The notes beneath the pieces were generated by a model. That model searched no databases. It was not told the DNA's origin and was given only the letters and a program-made list of their open reading frames with translations. From Vibrio maritimus (GTDB taxonomy: Bacteria; Pseudomonadota; Gammaproteobacteria; Enterobacterales; Vibrionaceae), in contig JYJJ01000003.1 in assembly GCA_003263775.1 (NCBI GenBank), positions 1-64,000 on the forward strand: a stretch of 64,000 nucleotides of DNA, given 5' to 3'. Position numbers and translations under genes: made by a program. Of the stretch, positions 17,625 through 25,789 are shown in pieces; the first letter of the stretch is position 1, and every line of letters begins with the position of its first letter.

Positions 17625-17637
17625 GGAAATTAGGACA

Positions 17638-17967
17638 ATGGATATATTGAATATAATCAGTGCCTTAAGAGATACGGACAGAGCAATTGAAGTAATCTAC
17701 ATGCATGGCTCTTGCTATCGCTTCCACCTATTCCTAAAAAAACTTTTCCCTCAAGCAAAACCATTAATCAGAAATGATAAAGACCACATCATTACGGAAA
17801 TTAATGGGCAGTATTTTGATATTACTGGTGAAGTTGAAGCGATTGATTACAGGCCGCTAGAACTTGAAGAAATTGAAATGGTTCAGAATTGGAGCTTTAG
17901 CAAAACTAGGTTGTTGTCACTTGGTGATTGTCCTAGTTGTGATGAGCCGATACTTACGGGTTTTTAA
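17638..17967 (+). CDS. Hypothetical protein, array 1
   Basis: This is a 109-residue soluble protein ending with a CPSC pair. TAGGGAAATTAGGAC precedes ATG 17638. The sequence (HGSCYRFHLFLKKLFP and GQYFDITGEV) resembles small cysteine-peptidase-like or transglutaminase-like phage proteins only vaguely, so no function is assigned. Confidence 0.62.
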   Translation: MDILNIISALRDTDRAIEVIYMHGSCYRFHLFLKKLFPQAKPLIRNDKDHIITEINGQYFDITGEVEAIDYRPLELEEIEMVQNWSFSKTRLLSLGDCPSCDEPILTGF

Positions 17968-17977
17968 GGGGAATATC

Positions 17978-18358
17978 GTGCGAACGGCAACTTTAATACT
18001 AACGACTCTTGTGGGAAGCAGTTTTTTTATCGCAACTGTTGTATTTATTCTTGCTACTTCACAGCCACCTCTTACTAGAGACATTGTTCGACTGATACCA
18101 GTGCAATACGCAGATGAAGGTCTAGTTGACTCCATTAGTGCTAATGGTGTTCTAAGTACAATAGAGTTGGATATTTTACTTTGCAGCATCAAAGTGAATA
18201 TGGAAGCGGAAACGGGCAAGAGGATAGAAGACGAGTCATGGCTGCCGACTTGTACCTTATCCAACGCATGGCCTTTCCAAATAACCAGTGTTGATTATGG
18301 TCGAGTCTTTCCATTCTTATCAGACTGGTTAAATGAAGGTAAAACCTTCGAAAACTGA
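17978..18358 (+). CDS. Hypothetical membrane-anchored protein, array 1
   Basis: GTG 17978 follows AAGGGGAATATC. The 126-residue product has an N-terminal membrane segment or uncleaved signal (about residues 5-27) and two cysteines in the outer part. No family is recognised. Confidence 0.55.
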   Translation: MRTATLILTTLVGSSFFIATVVFILATSQPPLTRDIVRLIPVQYADEGLVDSISANGVLSTIELDILLCSIKVNMEAETGKRIEDESWLPTCTLSNAWPFQITSVDYGRVFPFLSDWLNEGKTFEN

Positions 18359-18377
18359 AATTTAGGGAAATTGAGAC

Positions 18378-18677
18378 ATGACAGGAATATCCATATCAGG
18401 AACAGGTTACATTGCTTGTGCTCATTTTGAGGAAAACATTGCTCATTTTGGTGAAGCAGACACTCCAGAAAAAGCCCTTTCTGATTTTGTTGAAGGGGGT
18501 GAGTTTTCTGATTACTGCGATTGCACTGAAATCGAAGATGGCACATACGTTCAAGTTAAGGTCTTCAAGGCCATCTATGCAAACACACCCGAAGCCAATA
18601 TGGATGATTTTGAAGATGGTTGGCAATGGATTCTTGGTGATGAAGTGAGCGAGCACCAAATACAATTTTTGGCGTAG
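18378..18677 (+). CDS. Acidic hypothetical protein, array 1
   Basis: This 99-residue protein is strongly acidic, with many Glu and Asp and few basic residues. TTTAGGGAAATTGAGAC precedes ATG 18378. Small acidic proteins on mobile elements are sometimes DNA mimics that block nucleases; that is only a possibility here. Confidence 0.6.
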   Translation: MTGISISGTGYIACAHFEENIAHFGEADTPEKALSDFVEGGEFSDYCDCTEIEDGTYVQVKVFKAIYANTPEANMDDFEDGWQWILGDEVSEHQIQFLA

Positions 18678-18689
18678 GAGGGCAAGTCC

Positions 18690-18971
18690 ATGCACGTATC
18701 AAAGCCAAATTTCGCAGCAACAATTCATTTTACTGTAGGTATCAAGAAAAGTGCGGCTGTCACTAAAGTTGAAGAACGTTGGTTAAGTTCTCTTGAAGAT
18801 TGTGATGTGTTTGAAAATGATCTAATCGATGAGGGCGCAACAGCGGTTCTGGAATGCGTCGGCATAGATTTGGATGAAGAAGGTTCATTTGAAGTTGAAG
18901 TGCTTGGAGTAGCTAGATATGAAGAGTCACCCGACTACGAAATAGTTGAACTTAAACCTGTAGCAGCGTAA
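18690..18971 (+). CDS. Acidic hypothetical protein, array 1
   Basis: This 93-residue acidic protein follows the previous one by 12 bp, with GGAGGGCAAG before ATG 18690. It reads as beta strands with acidic turns (VLECVGIDLDEEGSFEVEVL). No family is recognised. Confidence 0.6.
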   Translation: MHVSKPNFAATIHFTVGIKKSAAVTKVEERWLSSLEDCDVFENDLIDEGATAVLECVGIDLDEEGSFEVEVLGVARYEESPDYEIVELKPVAA

Positions 18972-18988
18972 CGAGGGAAATTTAGGAC

Positions 18989-19710
18989 GTGGCTAGCTTT
19001 GATTTTTATGACATTGAAAAGCTTATAAAAGAGGGCGTTAACGACGAACTCTTGAAGCAAATTCTTAAAGAGGCCAATAGGTTTAAGGTTTTCGAGAATA
19101 CCGACTTATGGAAAGTCTGTGATCGTCAAGGTTTACCACTTCTTACCCCTAATCGCTCTAGTGATTGGAATGAGCAGATTGATAACTTCATAGAAGGTCA
19201 TCAAACCTTTAATGGTCGATTTAAGGTTGGTGATGTTGTTATTAGCCATAATGCCACTGAGAGCGCTGATGATTGGTACAAACAGCTAATCGCTTAAAGG
19301 CCAAAGTGCTTCGAGGATGGAATGATAAAGGCCGCAATCTTTATGAAATTGAAATTGAGTGGAATAAGCACAAAGGCATAGTGGAAGAGAGCGAACTTGT
19401 GACTACTGGTGATTACTCTCCGCCCTACTGGTGTAGAGAGGTCATCAATCAACGTAGAGATCAGCTCTACGTCAGGCTTGCTCCATTTACAAGTGTCTCT
19501 GATATTCTCAATACGCTTATTGGATTCACTAAAAATATGGGACGCTACGGCAAACATAAACTTCACATCTACGCCATGAACGACAAGGCTTGTGATTTTA
19601 GATCACGGTTTACAATTGAGTTTGATTCACGACTGTCATACTACGCCAACGGTGAGCGCTCTAATCGAAAAGCTGTTATAGAAATACTAGAAGAGTTAAA
19701 AACGGATTGA
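18989..19710 (+). pseudogene. Hypothetical protein, array 1, probably frameshifted
   Basis: Two overlapping frames (18989-19297 and 19273-19710) appear to be one gene. The first ends FKVGDVVISHNATESADDWY and the second continues LKAKVLRGWNDKGRNLYEIE, a natural sequel of about 240 residues in total. GAGGGAAATTTAGGAC precedes GTG 18989. A one-base shift near 19285 would explain the break. Function unknown. Confidence 0.5.
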
Positions 19711-19717
19711 GGGGGAA

Positions 19718-20071
19718 ATGCGGTCTATGGATACTAATCAAGAACCTCGCTATGTCATTGTAAGTAATAACAATGATGAAATGCACCCAGAAGGTTATCA
19801 CCGCGTAGTAGACCTCAAAACTAACGCCATAGTCGGCATTATTGACGATTACGCAATTGTTAAAGGTCTAGTGAAAAAACTTGAACGAGCGGAGCGCTTA
19901 GATTCTGAAAATGACCGTTTAGTAAATGCCTTAGAGTACATTCTTGAGAGTGGTGCAATCCTTGAACGTGATGCAGTAGCAAAAGCACGTTGGGGCTTAG
20001 GACTGGAAGTCGAAAATGAACAAGAGATCGCGGCTCTAAAGCTCGATTCAGTTAGAGAGGGAAAGAAATGA
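19718..20071 (+). CDS. Hypothetical protein, array 1
   Basis: This 117-residue protein has a charged helical middle part (VKGLVKKLERAERLDSEND). GAGGGGGAA precedes ATG 19718; ATG 19730 is an alternative start. Its stop overlaps the next start (ATGA). No family is recognised. Confidence 0.6.
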   Translation: MRSMDTNQEPRYVIVSNNNDEMHPEGYHRVVDLKTNAIVGIIDDYAIVKGLVKKLERAERLDSENDRLVNALEYILESGAILERDAVAKARWGLGLEVENEQEIAALKLDSVREGKK

Positions 20072-20352
20072 TTGTTGAACAGTCACTATCTAAAACTGAG
20101 ATTGAAAAGACCATAAAGCAAGCTGAACGCCAGAAAGTACAACGACTCAAGACGGCTGCATTTCGTGATTGGCAACACAAGCAAAACCCCAACGATCAAT
20201 TACCGAGAGGTCGATTCTTTAAAGGCAAAAAGGCAGGAAAACCAGTTGTGATTATGGATGAGTTTCACATGACCTTTAAACAACCGAGTAACCCGTTTCC
20301 ATATCAACCAACAGGTAGTTTCGACGCGAATTTCTTGGTTACAAAATCATAG
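20068..20352 (+). CDS. Hypothetical basic protein, array 1
   Basis: This 94-residue basic protein overlaps the previous gene by 4 bp, so translation is likely coupled. It has a Lys/Arg-rich helix (EKTIKQAERQKVQRLK) and a C-terminal part with prolines and aromatic residues. Function unknown. Confidence 0.58.
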   Translation: MIVEQSLSKTEIEKTIKQAERQKVQRLKTAAFRDWQHKQNPNDQLPRGRFFKGKKAGKPVVIMDEFHMTFKQPSNPFPYQPTGSFDANFLVTKS

Positions 20353-20382
20353 GGGAAAGTCCCCCAAATTGCAGTACTGCAA
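20352..20382 (+). repeat. Palindromes in an array 1 spacer
   Basis: GGGGAAAGTCCCC is followed by the perfect 14-bp palindrome TTGCAGTACTGCAA (20369-20382). This is the longest spacer in array 1 and the only one with an obvious structured insert. Confidence 0.45.
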
Positions 20383-20408
20383 CTTTAAAATAGGAAGAGG
20401 ACAAGAGC

Positions 20409-20576
20409 ATGGAAAGAATCAACGAAATTTTTAGACAGCTACAGGAGATTGCTGATCAAACCGAGAAAATGGCCAAGGTTGGTACAGCAAACAGTGATAA
20501 TGATGCTTTTGTTAAGTTGATGATCCGTCATCGAGAGCTGACTAGCGAAGCTTCGGAAATACTCAAGAATATCTAG
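20409..20576 (+). CDS. Small helical protein, array 1
   Basis: A 55-residue charged, helical product begins at ATG 20409 after AGGAAGAGGAC. No family is recognised. Confidence 0.5.
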   Translation: MERINEIFRQLQEIADQTEKMAKVGTANSDNDAFVKLMIRHRELTSEASEILKNI

Positions 20577-20592
20577 AGCGGGATAGTGCATT

Positions 20593-20757
20593 ATGTTTTG
20601 GATCATATTTGTTATCTGTTTTGTCCTTGGTGGAGCAAGGCAGGCATCAACAGAAGCCTTTCAAAAAACGGAAGGCGCAAAAAAGCTATATTTTTTGACT
20701 ACGAATGTTGTTTTTAGCGCGTTCATTGCGTGGCTAGTTACAGCAATTTTCGGCTAG
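20593..20757 (+). CDS. Small two-helix membrane peptide, array 1
   Basis: This 54-residue product has hydrophobic segments at residues 1-15 and about 34-54, joined by a basic loop. GCGGGATAGTGC precedes the ATG. Function unknown. Confidence 0.5.
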   Translation: MFWIIFVICFVLGGARQASTEAFQKTEGAKKLYFLTTNVVFSAFIAWLVTAIFG

Positions 20758-20770
20758 GAAGGGAAAAGTG

Positions 20771-21100
20771 ATGCTTACCTTGATATCTAGTCAGCGCTAT
20801 TTAAATGAGTCTATCGTGCTAAACAAAATGAAACGTGATGAACGGTGGATTCATATTAGCCCTGCCTTTATTCATGAAGATAAGCTAAAGGCGGTTGTTC
20901 TAGATGGACATCATAACTTGGAAGCATCGAAGCGTTTGGGTGAGGTTCCTTTTATCGATGTAGTCGATGAGGAAGATGGTTGTGAAATCGAACTACTCTA
21001 CCAGAACGAAATAGAGTGGTTTCTAGACTGGAATAAAAACGAAGCTGAGTACTACGAGATATTTTCTCTAGATGGCAGTTTTGAACCAGTCAACGTTTAA
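20771..21100 (+). CDS. ParB/sulfiredoxin-fold-like protein, array 1
   Basis: The 109-residue protein has VVLDGHHNLEASKRLGEVPF in its middle, the pattern of the ParB/Srx nucleotide-binding fold (D-G-x-H-R-x-x-A). The usual HR pair is HN here, so activity is uncertain. A stand-alone ParB-fold protein could be an NTPase switch or kinase-like enzyme. GGAAGGGAAAAGTG precedes the ATG. Confidence 0.6.
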   Translation: MLTLISSQRYLNESIVLNKMKRDERWIHISPAFIHEDKLKAVVLDGHHNLEASKRLGEVPFIDVVDEEDGCEIELLYQNEIEWFLDWNKNEAEYYEIFSLDGSFEPVNV

Positions 21101-21113
21101 CTAGGGGAAATTC

Positions 21114-21287
21114 GTGGCTAGGGTCAGGAGCAAAAAAGCTAGAACTATTATCGCTAAAGCATACGATGAACATGCTGAATGGCGTTATTGCAAGTGGCGC
21201 AAGCGCATGTATCTCGATCTGTTGGGAACAGAAGTTACACATTTCAAATCAGTGTCGTTAACGGCTGAAGAATTGGTTAGAGGGTAG
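21114..21287 (+). CDS. Small basic protein, array 1
   Basis: GTG 21114 follows CTAGGGGAAATTC, the array motif. The 57-residue product is basic and rich in Arg, Lys, Trp and Tyr (WRYCKWRKRMYLDLL). No family is recognised. Confidence 0.5.
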   Translation: MARVRSKKARTIIAKAYDEHAEWRYCKWRKRMYLDLLGTEVTHFKSVSLTAEELVRG

Positions 21288-21289
21288 AT

Positions 21290-21526
21290 ATGTTGAACCA
21301 AATTTTGAGGATTCAAGCTAGTACTTACTTTAAGGTAGGACTTATTGGTAGTTGCCTACTTATTAGTATGGGGGTTTTCGCTTTTGTTAATTTTGAAGCG
21401 GCGATAAGGTATTTATTTATGCCCCAAGCCATTGATTCAAATATCAGCTATTTCATGTTTGGTTTTGGAACCATAGGACTGATTTTTAATAGCATTATGT
21501 TGTATAGATGTATGACCGACAACTAG
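21290..21526 (+). CDS. Small membrane protein, array 1
   Basis: The 78-residue product has two or three hydrophobic helices. It starts 2 bp after the previous stop; GAGGGTAGAT supplies the ribosome site. Function unknown. Confidence 0.55.
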   Translation: MLNQILRIQASTYFKVGLIGSCLLISMGVFAFVNFEAAIRYLFMPQAIDSNISYFMFGFGTIGLIFNSIMLYRCMTDN

Positions 21527-21538
21527 AAAGGGAAGTGG

Positions 21539-21937
21539 ATGGCCATTCAAACAACTAAAGAACACCAAACCAACCTGATTCGAGTTGAAACGTTGATGGA
21601 TAAGCACAGCCTTAGCCACGACGAAGAAACAGAGTTAGATCAGCTTGTCGATGCAATCCAAGATTATGAGGCTATCCATTATCCGATACCGAAGCTGTCT
21701 GACACCGTGATTAGTACTATCACATGGAACAGTCCTGTGGGTGAAGTTCCTAGCGACTGGATTGAGAAGTGGACTGTCATTGGCTTTTATACTCTGCGTG
21801 TTTGGTACTCATTTGGCTATTTTGAAGCGTCACTTACTCACAATGAAAATGACGATCGTTCTAGGCTGGACATAGGTGAGCCGGAAGATTTAAAGGCCGC
21901 TTGCGAGAAAGCTGCGAGGTTGCTATCAAGTCCATGA
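21539..21937 (+). CDS. Hypothetical protein, array 1
   Basis: This is a 132-residue soluble protein with an acidic N-terminal half. AGAAAGGGAAGTGG precedes ATG 21539. No recognised motif. Confidence 0.6.
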   Translation: MAIQTTKEHQTNLIRVETLMDKHSLSHDEETELDQLVDAIQDYEAIHYPIPKLSDTVISTITWNSPVGEVPSDWIEKWTVIGFYTLRVWYSFGYFEASLTHNENDDRSRLDIGEPEDLKAACEKAARLLSSP

Positions 21938-21974
21938 CCAAACAGACAACAATCCAGTATTGAGGGGAAAGTGC

Positions 21975-22373
21975 ATGGATCATTATCACTCGAAGCCAAT
22001 AAATGGTAATGCAGCAAGAGTAACAAAAAGTGCTTCTGTGAATGATGAGTTTGAATCAAAGTTTAGAGCTAAGAACCTTGGAATTAGTTACTGGCCTACA
22101 GCAAAACCACATATCCCAATTCCAAAAACAAATAGCTTTAAAGATCTTACAGGCATTCAATTTGGTCGCTTAACAGTCGTTGGTTTTCTTGGTAACAAAC
22201 AATGGCAGTGCCGATGTGGTTGCGGCTATTTCGTAAAAAGAAAATCTTCTGCAATCTTGAAAGCACTGGATGACCCAAGCCAGATGTGTCCTGAGTGTTA
22301 CGAGTTGTGCGTCATCAAAAAAAGGGATGTTCAACGAAGAACGGGTAAATATGTCGATTGGAAACAACTATAA
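21975..22373 (+). CDS. Zinc-finger protein of phage type, array 1
   Basis: The 132-residue protein contains GIQFGRLTVVGFLGNKQW followed by CRCGCGYF and CPEC. This is the FGRLTV plus C-x-C-x-C-G pattern that often precedes HNH or AP2 domains in phage proteins, but no HNH part follows. TGAGGGGAAAGTGC precedes ATG 21975. Confidence 0.6.
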   Translation: MDHYHSKPINGNAARVTKSASVNDEFESKFRAKNLGISYWPTAKPHIPIPKTNSFKDLTGIQFGRLTVVGFLGNKQWQCRCGCGYFVKRKSSAILKALDDPSQMCPECYELCVIKKRDVQRRTGKYVDWKQL

Positions 22374-22385
22374 GGGAAAGTGAGC

Positions 22386-22549
22386 ATGAAAAATTGTACC
22401 TGTGGAGGTGAGCCAATCATAGAGCATGAAGCTCTAAATATTTTGCCTGTTGTCTTGAATGCACTTACCAAACCAAAGAGACATTTTACGAACCAAGCGA
22501 AGCTGAAGCTGCTTGGAACAACGGTGAAACGGAAAACTTTACTGAGTGA
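22386..22549 (+). pseudogene. Lar-like small zinc protein, array 1, frameshifted
   Basis: ATG 22386 encodes MKNCTCGGEPIIEHEALNI. After a one-base shift near 22450 the better frame reads LECTYQTKETFYEPSEAEAAWNN to TGA 22549, quoted as LECTYQTKET and EAEAAWNN. The CxCGGEP start and terminal AxxAWN match Lar/restriction-alleviation-type proteins (about 55 residues). Known Lar proteins protect DNA from type I restriction. Reading the first frame on gives a different, less natural protein to 22712. Confidence 0.5.
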
Positions 22550-22559
22550 GGGAAAAGGC

Positions 22560-22712
22560 ATGGTGTACGTGATACTCGCAGATACATCGATGCCTCGTAT
22601 AGAAATAATGGAAGTTACGGCAGTGGTTGTGGCCGAGCTTCTACACGAGGTGTTGATCAAGCCAATCTACTTTAATCATCGTCAAGAGCGATCACAGTTA
22701 GTTAAGAGCTAA
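22560..22712 (+). CDS. Small hypothetical protein ending in the right repeat
   Basis: ATG 22560 follows GAGGGAAAAGGC. The 50-residue reading (MVYVILADTSMPRIEIM) ends inside the right direct repeat. Another frame through the same bases is also open (to about 22670), so the true product is uncertain. Confidence 0.35.
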   Translation: MVYVILADTSMPRIEIMEVTAVVVAELLHEVLIKPIYFNHRQERSQLVKS

Positions 22713-22749
22713 CGACAGCAATATTGCATTTTCAAGCTGGTAAAACTAT
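22690..22749 (+). repeat. Right flanking direct repeat (attR-like) of array element 1
   Basis: It is 50/60 identical to 16145-16204 without gaps; the block GCAATATTGCATTTTC is shared. It lies after the last small gene and before leader copy 5. The spread of mismatches (positions 8-9, 21-28 and 45-50) suggests an old insertion or sites that tolerate variation. Confidence 0.8.
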
Positions 22750-22810
22750 CATGGACTTACACGTCTATAGACATGCCTACTCTCCGCAACGACCATTCAC
22801 TTTTCTCATA

Positions 22811-22953
22811 GTCTTCATCCCTATACAGTTTCCATAGGAATGAGGATTCTTGCACGTCTGTGCAAAACGTCACAGCCGATTATGTGACACCACTATCGTG
22901 TGGCTCGGCAACATCAACTACGCCCGCAAGGGCTTTTTAACGGAGATAAGTAC
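22811..22953 (+). promoter_or_regulatory. Pseudoknot leader RNA, copy 5
   Basis: An imperfect stem (about 22811-22847) is followed by TTGCAC/GTGCAA. GTCAC/GTGAC (22869-22888) has loop AGCCGATTAT, CCAC/GTGG follows, and TCGGC (22905-22909) pairs with GCCGA. GCCCGCAAGGGC and CGGAGATAA precede ATG 22954. Confidence 0.78.
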
Positions 22954-23181
22954 ATGATTAGAGCAACAATCAAGATGTTTTCTAAACCTCAAACTTCGAA
23001 CTTTGAAGCCATTTACCAAAAGGTAAAAAGTGTCAGTCGTTCGAAGCAAGCTATGCTGCACGATGCTCGTCGCAAGTATATGCTTGAACGCTCGCCCGCT
23101 TCTAAAGATGCTCTTCAAGAAGCGAAGAGTTGGGCAATTGAGTTAGATAACCGTTGCAAAGCAATCTTAAGTGGTTGTTAA
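22954..23181 (+). CDS. Small basic hypothetical protein
   Basis: This 75-residue basic helical protein (RSKQAMLHDARRKYMLERSP) is the only gene of its leader-controlled unit. The start follows GGAGATAAGTAC. A 12-bp hairpin follows the stop. No family is recognised. Confidence 0.68.
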   Translation: MIRATIKMFSKPQTSNFEAIYQKVKSVSRSKQAMLHDARRKYMLERSPASKDALQEAKSWAIELDNRCKAILSGC

Positions 23182-23191
23182 TCCCACCCAC

Positions 23192-23218
23192 AGAAGAAAG
23201 GTCTTTGACCTTTCTTCT
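23192..23218 (+). terminator. Hairpin after 23181
   Basis: AGAAGAAAGGTC pairs perfectly with GACCTTTCTTCT around TTT. The T tail is weak, but the stem is long. Confidence 0.6.
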
Positions 23219-23231
23219 CCTCAAGCGCAAG

Positions 23232-23375
23232 TTTTCATCGATAAGTCATAAACCATTATCAATGAGAATTTTTGCACTACCTGTGCAGAAAGTCACTGTC
23301 GATAAGGTGACACCGCAATAGTGTGGTTCGACACAAAAACAAAGCTCGAAAGGGCATTAAATTGGAGAAAAAACG
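23232..23375 (+). promoter_or_regulatory. Pseudoknot leader RNA, copy 6
   Basis: TTTTCATCGATAA pairs with TTATCAATGAGAA, then TGCAC/GTGCA. GTCAC/GTGAC has a loop with GTCGA, CCGCA/TGTGG follows, and TCGAC (23328-23332) pairs with the loop. GCTCGAAAGGGC and TTGGAGAAA precede ATG 23376. Confidence 0.78.
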
Positions 23376-24545
23376 ATGAGTAATAAACCAAAAAGAGTAA
23401 AGGAAATCTTTGATGGCATGGAAGTTGAGTACGGAGTAGAGCCTATTTCTTTAGCGGTGTTATTCGGTCTTGAAGAAGAAGCGAAGTCAATGCGGTACCT
23501 AAATATGCGTGTCCCGGTACGAAAGTACTACCTACCCAACACAGATACACCTTTTCTGCACCCACTAGTTCCAAAAGTGAAGAAAAGCTACGAGTTTGAG
23601 GTGAGCGATATCATTCATCTTGCTCCCTACTTACTCTCAGGCAGAGGGTCTGTTCCATACCTGTTCGGGTTGCATGGAACGGGCAAGTCTTCATCTAACG
23701 AGCAAGTGTGTGCAAGGCTAGGACTACCTTTCGTCAACATAATCTTAGGGGAAGACTCTGAAGTTATAGACTTGGGTGGCCAAATGTTACCGACAAAAAC
23801 AGGCGGTATGGACTTCTTTTATGGTCTTCTGTCGCAGGCGATGAGTAATGGTTGGGTACTTCAAATTGATGAGTATGATCTACTACCTACTCGCCAGCAA
23901 AAAATGCTCAACGAGGTAATGGAGAATCGTAGATTCACCATTGAAACAACAGGTGAGCGCATTGTGGCACACAAGGATTGGCGATGTGTCCTTACAGCCA
24001 ATACCAATAACACAGGTAGCGGCAGTGTAAACTTTGTTTCTGGTGGCTCTGGTGATGCCTCTGTCAACGATCGTTTTCAGATGATAGAAAAGCATTACTT
24101 ACCAGAAGAATCGGAAAAGCGAATTCTAAACAACCATGCTAAAGGTTTACTTGAGCAAATAGAGAAACGTAGTAAGCAGCTACATGCGGCAATACTGGGA
24201 GGAGTGTCAAATGACGCCTACCTTGGAGCGTTCTCTAACTTGATTGACCTTATGTATCGTGTTGCTAGTTCGATTCGTAAAGCTCACGCTGAATCGCGCA
24301 AGTCTACGACGAGTGCTACAACGCTGGATTGCAGCATATCGGTACGTTCACTGCAACGATGGATAGAGAAGGTCTTTGACTATTCCTCTTTCTATCACGG
24401 AGTCGACAACATCGATAAGATGCAGCACCTCTACGAAGCGTTCTTGGTAGCCTTTGTCAATGGTATCAGTACAGATGAGCAAGAGATTGTTAAGCAAATC
24501 TTCACCGATATAACGGATTACAACGTGAATAAGAAAGCCGCGTAA
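23376..24545 (+). CDS. cobS: CobS-like AAA+ ATPase (MoxR type)
   Basis: The 389-residue protein has Walker A LFGLHGTGKSS (about residues 98-108), Walker B VLQIDEYDLL (about 162-171) and a sensor region VLTANTNNTG. It resembles the CobS subunit of cobaltochelatase, but plasmid and ICE copies (SXT/R391, IncA/C) are not linked to cobalamin synthesis. It pairs with the downstream DUF3150-like gene, the usual neighbour. A MoxR-type chaperone role in DNA metabolism or protein remodelling is the likely function. Confidence 0.88.
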   Translation: MSNKPKRVKEIFDGMEVEYGVEPISLAVLFGLEEEAKSMRYLNMRVPVRKYYLPNTDTPFLHPLVPKVKKSYEFEVSDIIHLAPYLLSGRGSVPYLFGLHGTGKSSSNEQVCARLGLPFVNIILGEDSEVIDLGGQMLPTKTGGMDFFYGLLSQAMSNGWVLQIDEYDLLPTRQQKMLNEVMENRRFTIETTGERIVAHKDWRCVLTANTNNTGSGSVNFVSGGSGDASVNDRFQMIEKHYLPEESEKRILNNHAKGLLEQIEKRSKQLHAAILGGVSNDAYLGAFSNLIDLMYRVASSIRKAHAESRKSTTSATTLDCSISVRSLQRWIEKVFDYSSFYHGVDNIDKMQHLYEAFLVAFVNGISTDEQEIVKQIFTDITDYNVNKKAA

Positions 24546-24612
24546 CCCACTAAGTGCCTCGCTAGGGGCACTAACTTTCGCTCGAAAGGGCACTACAATT
24601 GGAGAAAATATT

Positions 24613-25719
24613 ATGTTGAATGATTTTGGACATGGCCTCAAAAAACAGGGCTTAGCTCTGATAGAAGTAAAGATCACTGGTAGCGACTTCAAGAAAGCGC
24701 TCGACCCAAATGATCTAGGCCTTAAAAAAAACATCACACCGGAACTAGCGACGCTAGGGCGCAAGTGTGTCTTTGACAAGAAGTTCCCGAAACTACTCAG
24801 AAACAATAAAGATCAAACCTACGTCTATCTCAACAAGATGGGCATAGGCTTTGGGCCTTTTGGTTGCTGGGCCGTTCCTGTCCACCTCTACGAAGAAGTC
24901 GTTGAGTGGCTTGAAGTAAAGAAAGCGGAACGTGAAGAAATCAAGCAAGAAATGCTCAACCGTTACGACGAACTGTTAGAGGACTTCGCCCAAAAAGCGG
25001 AGGGTCTACAAGAGGGGTTTGGCGATATTGTACGCAAAAACGCCTATAGTGAGTCACACATTGAGCATCAAGTTGGTTTCTACATCAACGTCCAAGACGA
25101 CATCTTGAACGGCATTTCTTTGAATGCAGTAAAAGGTTTGTCTCAGATGGCCAAAGACTACGAGAAGGAAATCTTCAAAGCCGCGAAGCAAGCTGGTGGT
25201 GCACCAAATATCACTCGTTTTACGCGCACTAAGCTTCAGGATATGAAGGAGTACTGTCTTCGTTTCATGTTCCTGACCAGCGTACTTAATCATGCGTCGA
25301 CGCTCATTGAAAATACTATTGCACAATTACCGGCGACAATAGTAAGAGGGGAAAAATATCCAGAGGAAACGTCAACGGTTCTAACAGCACTTAAATTGCT
25401 AGAAAACCCTGACGAGCTAGAAGGAATTGTTCTTGATTCTAATACAGGTTCAGCCACAGCATTTGGTGATGACCTTAATTTCGATGAAGAACTGGTGGAA
25501 GACTCTGATGAGGACGAAATCACGACTGGCGACCTTGATGGTTTTGAGGATGAGGAGATCGATGAAAACACTGACATTCAAACTCAGTCTATTGGCAACA
25601 CCGATGATGACTGGGAAATGGATTCGTTTTTCTCTGAGGAAGACGATGAGTCAGATGTTGAATCGAACATACCCACATACGACCCAAATGTAGATGAACA
25701 GTACGACTGCATCTTCTAA
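24613..25719 (+). CDS. DUF3150-like partner of CobS
   Basis: This 368-residue protein follows cobS in the same unit, with GCTCGAAAGGGC (24580-24591) and TTGGAGAAA before ATG 24613. The first 270 residues are helical with charged coils (LEVKKAEREEIKQEMLNRY). The last 100 are extremely acidic and ordered only by short aromatic motifs (DDDWEMDSFFSEEDD). It matches the family found next to CobS ATPases in conjugative elements. The acidic tail may bind the ATPase or mimic DNA. Confidence 0.75.
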   Translation: MLNDFGHGLKKQGLALIEVKITGSDFKKALDPNDLGLKKNITPELATLGRKCVFDKKFPKLLRNNKDQTYVYLNKMGIGFGPFGCWAVPVHLYEEVVEWLEVKKAEREEIKQEMLNRYDELLEDFAQKAEGLQEGFGDIVRKNAYSESHIEHQVGFYINVQDDILNGISLNAVKGLSQMAKDYEKEIFKAAKQAGGAPNITRFTRTKLQDMKEYCLRFMFLTSVLNHASTLIENTIAQLPATIVRGEKYPEETSTVLTALKLLENPDELEGIVLDSNTGSATAFGDDLNFDEELVEDSDEDEITTGDLDGFEDEEIDENTDIQTQSIGNTDDDWEMDSFFSEEDDESDVESNIPTYDPNVDEQYDCIF

Positions 25720-25727
25720 CTAAAGTA

Positions 25728-25744
25728 GCGCTCCTTTGGAGCGC
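25728..25744 (+). terminator. Hairpin after 25719
   Basis: GCGCTCC and GGAGCGC pair around TTT, with TTATTTTA further on. It ends the cobS unit. Confidence 0.6.
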
Positions 25745-25789
25745 CACTTATTTTACGAGTTACTATCGTTATGAACCATTTCATACCGA

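Larger units (their letters stand above)
16145..22749 (+). mobile_element. Recombinase-headed small-gene array, element 1
   Basis: This 6.6-kb unit is bounded by 60-bp direct repeats. It contains a short tyrosine recombinase, a HTH gene between two operator-bearing promoters, and about 17 small genes all on the + strand, most begun by an AGGGAAA-type motif. The genes are mixed: membrane peptides, acidic proteins, a ParB/Srx-like protein, a zinc-finger and a Lar-like protein. The layout resembles an integrated element or cassette array, but no classic attC sites are present. Confidence 0.65.

Noticed and set aside
17331..22712. Superintegron cassette array with VCR/attC sites
   Set aside because: No sequence resembling the roughly 120-bp Vibrio attC repeats with GTTRRRY/RYYYAAC ends occurs between the genes; spacers are usually under 20 bp. 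The recombinase also lacks a recognisable IntI-specific insertion.
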